This document shows positions 6,801-10,406 of a stretch of DNA of 10,406 nt, one piece after another (positions within the stretch are counted from its first letter, which is position 1; the number at the start of each line of letters is the position of its first letter). The notes under the pieces are model-generated. The model saw only the letters and a program-made list of their open reading frames with translations, searched no databases and had not been told where the DNA came from. A program made the position numbers and the translations under genes. Source of the DNA: Coriobacteriales bacterium (GTDB lineage Bacteria; Actinomycetota; Coriobacteriia; Coriobacteriales; UBA8131); assembly GCA_031286245.1 (NCBI GenBank), contig JAITUO010000138.1:1-10406 (forward strand), read 5' to 3'.

Positions 6801-8993
6801 TCACAAAAACAAGGGTGGGCGTTGATTAGTGATGATCTCGATCAGTTCGGTTTCATCCAACACCGGAATACCCAGCTCGATTGCCTTGGTTAGCTTTGAT
6901 CCGGCTCCCGGGCCGGCTACGACGAAAGAGGTCTTGGCAGAGACAGAGGTCGACGTCTTAGCTCCTAACGTCTTCAGGCGCTCTTCTGCTGCGTCTCGCG
7001 AGTATTGCTCCAAGCTACCGGTTAGTACGAAGGTCAGACCAGCTAAGGGTTTATTCACATGGTCAACTGCTTCTTGACTGAAGGTCAATCCTGCGGACTT
7101 AAGCTCTTCTACCAGTCGCTGATTATCTGGTGTGGAGAAAAACTGAATGACGCTTTGGGCGATCAGCGGCCCGATTCCTTCGATCGTACAGAGCTCGTCA
7201 ACTGAGGCTGCCATCAGGGCTTCGATCGAGGGGAAACCGGAGCAGAGCGCTTCGGCTACTGTCTTGCCGACATTGCGGATACCCAGCCCAAACAGCACTC
7301 GAGCGTAGGGTTGCTGTTTGCTGGCTTCGATTTGAATCATCAGTTTGGTTGCCATGGTCTCGCCCAGGCGGACGGGCACCATTTCGGTTTTGTCAGTTTT
7401 ACTGCGCTTTTCGCGGGCCATTGGTAGTTGAGCCAGTTGATCGTAACTGAGACGGTAGAAGGCGGCTACATCGGGCAGCAGGTTATCATCGGACAGTCGT
7501 TCGATGACTTTGCTGCCCATGCCGTCAATATCCAGCGCTCCTCGGCTGACCCAATGGGTCAGCCGCTCCAGGCGCTGTGCAGGGCATTCGGCAGAAGGGC
7601 AGCGGATGGCGACTCCATCCTCATCCTGGTAAACCGGTGAGCCACAGGAGGGGCAGCTGGTTGGCATCTGCCAAGGTTCGGCTTCATCTGACCTGAGCGA
7701 AAGCACGGCTTGCATCACCTCGGGGATGACATCTCCAGCTTTGCGGATGATTATAGTGTCACCGACCCGGATGTCTTTACGATGTACTTCATCGAGGTTG
7801 TGTAAGGTGGCACGGGCAACTGTTGATCCCGACACAAACACCGGATCGAACTCTGCTACCGGAGTCAAAACACCTGTACGACCGACCTGCACGACAATTC
7901 GCCGCAACACGGTTGTCTTCTCTTCCGGTGGAAACTTAAAAGCCACCGCCCAGCGAGGTGCCTTTGAAGTGTAACCCAATATGGCTTGCATGCTTGAATC
8001 GTCGACCTTGATCACTACCCCATCGATCTCGTAGGGCAGGCTGTTACGTTCTTCGATGGCATTGATACAGAAGTTTTTTACTTCGTCAGCTGTCTGGCAA
8101 AGCTTGACATGCGGGTTTACATGGAAACCGGCTGCTCTAAGCCATTCCAGGAGTTGCCCTTGGCTGGTTATTTCGACCGTTTGGATGTCTGCGATGGCAT
8201 ATATGAACGTTGCCAGATCCCGGCTGGCTGTGACTTCAGCGGTTTTCTGGCGGAGTGATCCAGCAGCAGCATTACGTGGGTTGGCGAATGTCTTGGCTTG
8301 CCGTCCTTCGGCTTTAGCTGCTTGGATGATTGTCTGGTTTAAGTTTTCGAAGCTGGCTTTTGGCATGTAGACCTCGCCACGCACCTCGATTTCGGGAGGT
8401 GTGGAGAGTGATGGAGCTGAGGTAGGTTGCGTGATTGTATGCGGTATATCCTTGATGGTTAAGACGTTGGCTGTGACATCTTCGCCAGTGATACCATCTC
8501 CCCTGGTAGCCGCCTGCACCAGTCGATTGCCACGATAGGTCAAGGCAATTGAGGAGCCATCGATTTTCAGCTCACAGACAAATTTCGGCTCATTCATACC
8601 GGCGGACTGCAGCGCTGTTGTGACCCGTGTCAGCCAGGCTTCCAGTTCAACTATGTCCATGGCGTTATCCAGTGAATACATCCGGCTGGCATGATTGACT
8701 GCGGCAAAAACCTGCGACATACCAGCAGTATCAACTTCCACTTCTTCCCGCCCAACACCAACCACCTGGGTCGGTGAGTCGGGATCAGAAAGCTCAGGCC
8801 ATAGTTCCTCTAATGCTCGTAACTCGCGCATCAGCGAGTCATAAGCAGCATCACTGATCTCCGGAGCATCCAATGTGTAGTAGAGATAGTTAGCGTGCTC
8901 GATCTCTTCGCGTAACCGCAGGATACGGAAAAGAGCAGCCGCACGGGTTTCTCCCGATGAATCTCTTGATGTATCTAGCTCTGAATTATCCAT
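6801..8993 (-). CDS. ligA: NAD-dependent DNA ligase LigA
   Basis: Seals 3'-OH/5'-phosphate nicks using NAD+ in replication and repair; cytoplasmic and normally essential. All LigA domains are seen in order, numbered from ATG 8991-8993: domain Ia (LREEIEHANYLYY and ISDAAYDSLMREL); adenylation domain with CELKIDG (lysine nucleophile K143), TRGDGITGEDVT and VRGEVYM; OB fold (VGRTGVLTPVAEF, ATLHNLDEV); a zinc finger with CPSCG and RCPSAECPAQ giving four Cys; helix-hairpin-helix repeats (LGIRNVGKTVAEAL); and a C-terminal BRCT domain (LAGLTFVLTGSLE onward). The length of 730 aa is slightly above the typical 670 or so; part of the extra length lies before the KIDG motif. The frame is also open to a TTG at 9015-9017 (738 aa). 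Neither start has a strong ribosome-binding site, so the ATG is preferred. It lies 62 nt after the histidine kinase stop on the same strand, so cotranscription is possible. Confidence 0.97.
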   Translation of the reverse strand: MDNSELDTSRDSSGETRAAALFRILRLREEIEHANYLYYTLDAPEISDAAYDSLMRELRALEELWPELSDPDSPTQVVGVGREEVEVDTAGMSQVFAAVNHASRMYSLDNAMDIVELEAWLTRVTTALQSAGMNEPKFVCELKIDGSSIALTYRGNRLVQAATRGDGITGEDVTANVLTIKDIPHTITQPTSAPSLSTPPEIEVRGEVYMPKASFENLNQTIIQAAKAEGRQAKTFANPRNAAAGSLRQKTAEVTASRDLATFIYAIADIQTVEITSQGQLLEWLRAAGFHVNPHVKLCQTADEVKNFCINAIEERNSLPYEIDGVVIKVDDSSMQAILGYTSKAPRWAVAFKFPPEEKTTVLRRIVVQVGRTGVLTPVAEFDPVFVSGSTVARATLHNLDEVHRKDIRVGDTIIIRKAGDVIPEVMQAVLSLRSDEAEPWQMPTSCPSCGSPVYQDEDGVAIRCPSAECPAQRLERLTHWVSRGALDIDGMGSKVIERLSDDNLLPDVAAFYRLSYDQLAQLPMAREKRSKTDKTEMVPVRLGETMATKLMIQIEASKQQPYARVLFGLGIRNVGKTVAEALCSGFPSIEALMAASVDELCTIEGIGPLIAQSVIQFFSTPDNQRLVEELKSAGLTFSQEAVDHVNKPLAGLTFVLTGSLEQYSRDAAEERLKTLGAKTSTSVSAKTSFVVAGPGAGSKLTKAIELGIPVLDETELIEIITNQRPPLFL

Positions 8994-9055
8994 ATTGTAG
9001 ATTCTACCGTTTATCAAGAGGCAATGAACCGCGGATACGTCAGATACAACGACAC

Positions 9056-10406
9056 TTAAAGCTTGATCATCAACGAGACCATGAACTGTCCATTGGCAAC
9101 CTCGACTTTCATGCTGCCCTGATAACGCTCGACGATGGTGCGCACCGAAGACAGCCCGATACCGCGACCGGTGCGTTTGCGGGAATAGAACACTCCGCCG
9201 CGGGACTCGTAGTTGCCATCGAAGGCGTTGTCGACAATCAGCGTCAGGTTGCTTTTTACCACCTGGCAGCGCATGCGGATCACACGCTGTTCTTCAGGTA
9301 AATAGAGCGAAGCCTCGATGGCATTCTCGAACAGGTTGCCGAAGATGATGCTGAGGTCGCTGTCGCTGACCTGGCCAAGGTCGGTCGGCACTACCAGTTG
9401 CAGGTCGGTGTCGATATTGTTGGACTGAGCCAGCAGTAGGTAATGTGAGACAACGGCATTGATAGCGAAGTTGTCAGTCAGCGTCATACGGGCGAAACTG
9501 GGGGTGTACTCTTCAAGTTGCTCGATGTAGTCGACGGCTCCTTTCAGATTGCCCTCCTCCAGAAAACCATGCAGGGCGGAGAGCTGGTGGCGGAAGTCAT
9601 GGCGCATCGCCCGTACCTGCTCGGAGGATTCAGAAAGCTGCTGGTAAAGCTCGCGTTGTTTCTCGAGGTTAGAGGCCATGGTGTCGACCTCGATAGAAAG
9701 CTGTCGGCTCTGGCGGGCCATTTCAAAGCGCTGACGCACGAAGTTGCCACCAAAGACAACCATCCAGCCGGTGAAGATCAAAAAACCTACTTGCAGAATG
9801 CGGTCTCCTCCCGGGTGCCTGATTAACAGCAGGTTGACCAGATCAGCAATCGCAAACAGGGCAAGCAGTAGTGCCGGAGCAACCAGACTTTTTACTGTGG
9901 ACTCGCGCAATTGCAAGTATTCCACAAGAATAACTAGCCCGAGAGCGATCAGGGCCAAGGGGACAAATGGCCTGATTACCACCCCACTGGTGGCAAACGG
10001 TATTATCCCTAATAAATGCATCAGGATCGCAGACAACGCCAGTAATGCGGCGACAGCGCTGATTGACCGCAGGGCAATTGAGTCGGGCTGATCTGTAACT
10101 TTCCGGTAAAACGCTGTCAGGGGCGACACCACGCTGAGCATACCGACATAGCTGAGGGTGTACAGCAACGAGTGCATTGGCAGCATGTAAAGAGCCAGTT
10201 GGTTGCTTGAGAAATCCCAGATACCGAATGCCAGACAGCTGGTGCCCAGCCAGGCCATGGCGATTGCGGCCGATGTCGCACGGGCAGCCATCAAGGAAAT
10301 GGTGGCCAGGCTGATCCCGATGATCAAGAGCATAATCGAGATGGCCAGGGTAAAGCTATGCTGAGCAATCATGTGGATAAAAACGATCGCACTGTCACCG
10401 ACATAG
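9056..10406 (-). CDS. Seven-helix GHKL sensor histidine kinase, N-terminus outside the window
   Basis: A membrane sensor kinase of the AgrC/ComD-like (HPK10) group. Seven hydrophobic helices are followed by a coiled-coil linker (SRQLSIEVDTMASNLEKQREL). Then comes the phosphoacceptor motif MRHDFRHQL, with His codon at 9599-9601, and a GHKL ATPase domain with N box NLFENAIEAS, VDNAFDGN and GRGIGLSSVRTIVERYQG. It should autophosphorylate on this His and pass the phosphate to a response regulator not in this window. An ATG at 10370-10372 could start a 438-aa protein, but it has no ribosome-binding site. The frame stays open through YVGDSAIVFIH to the right edge. That segment looks like the end of an extracellular domain joined to helix 1, as in 7TMR-DISM-like sensors. 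I therefore annotate it as partial; the signal sensed is unknown. Confidence 0.85.
   Translation of the reverse strand, partial: YVGDSAIVFIHMIAQHSFTLAISIMLLIIGISLATISLMAARATSAAIAMAWLGTSCLAFGIWDFSSNQLALYMLPMHSLLYTLSYVGMLSVVSPLTAFYRKVTDQPDSIALRSISAVAALLALSAILMHLLGIIPFATSGVVIRPFVPLALIALGLVILVEYLQLRESTVKSLVAPALLLALFAIADLVNLLLIRHPGGDRILQVGFLIFTGWMVVFGGNFVRQRFEMARQSRQLSIEVDTMASNLEKQRELYQQLSESSEQVRAMRHDFRHQLSALHGFLEEGNLKGAVDYIEQLEEYTPSFARMTLTDNFAINAVVSHYLLLAQSNNIDTDLQLVVPTDLGQVSDSDLSIIFGNLFENAIEASLYLPEEQRVIRMRCQVVKSNLTLIVDNAFDGNYESRGGVFYSRKRTGRGIGLSSVRTIVERYQGSMKVEVANGQFMVSLMIKL

Noticed and set aside
6622..6804. 60-codon minus-strand ORF downstream of ligA.
   Set aside because: Lies across one arm of the palindrome, has no ribosome-binding site and no recognisable protein features.
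1..10406. CRISPR array, tRNA or rRNA genes, or phage/defence genes.
   Set aside because: No regularly spaced repeats, no tRNA-like CCA/TψC pattern and no relevant protein families were seen on either strand.

Overview
The window reads as a chromosomal segment of an anaerobic, Gram-positive-type bacterium with roughly 50% GC. I favour a Clostridia-like Bacillota, with Coriobacteriia as an alternative. The reasons are strong AGGAG-type ribosome-binding sites, some in front of TTG start codons, a NiCo-type riboswitch, an AgrC/ComD-like GHKL kinase and a UROD/corrinoid-type methyltransferase gene. The assignment is tentative because there is no rRNA or marker gene beyond ligA.

Layout. (1) Positions 1-2291, minus strand: a two-gene operon with a UROD-fold (MtaA/MtbA-like) protein first and a 12-helix MFS transporter second; the transporter runs off the left edge. 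Its promoter lies at about 2356-2384, next to a perfect 12-bp palindrome. (2) Positions 2292-2766: a divergent control region. On the plus strand it holds an extended -10 promoter, a NiCo (czcD-type) riboswitch aptamer and an overlapping intrinsic terminator. (3) Positions 2767-5379, plus strand: a P-type cation ATPase of the P2-like class (PEEFP in M4), the riboswitch-controlled gene. (4) Positions 5411-6253, minus strand: an unrecognised lipoprotein, convergent with the ATPase. (5) Positions 6254-6800: a gene-free stretch with a lipoprotein promoter and a roughly 250-bp imperfect palindrome that looks like a MITE or a long-hairpin element. (6) Positions 6801-8993, minus strand: NAD-dependent DNA ligase LigA. 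(7) Positions 9056-10406, minus strand: a seven-helix GHKL sensor histidine kinase. Its reading frame is open to the right edge, so its N-terminus lies outside the window.

How the parts work together. The clearest functional unit is riboswitch plus terminator plus ATPase. The terminator 5' arm uses the same bases as aptamer helix P4 and the conserved GGGACAG strand, so aptamer folding and termination exclude each other. Metal binding should therefore turn the pump ON, giving a self-contained Co2+/Ni2+ (possibly Fe2+) efflux circuit. The UROD-like protein and MFS transporter look like a substrate-uptake and methyl-transfer (or related) pair, substrate unknown. The kinase and ligA are codirectional and may share a transcript without being functionally related.
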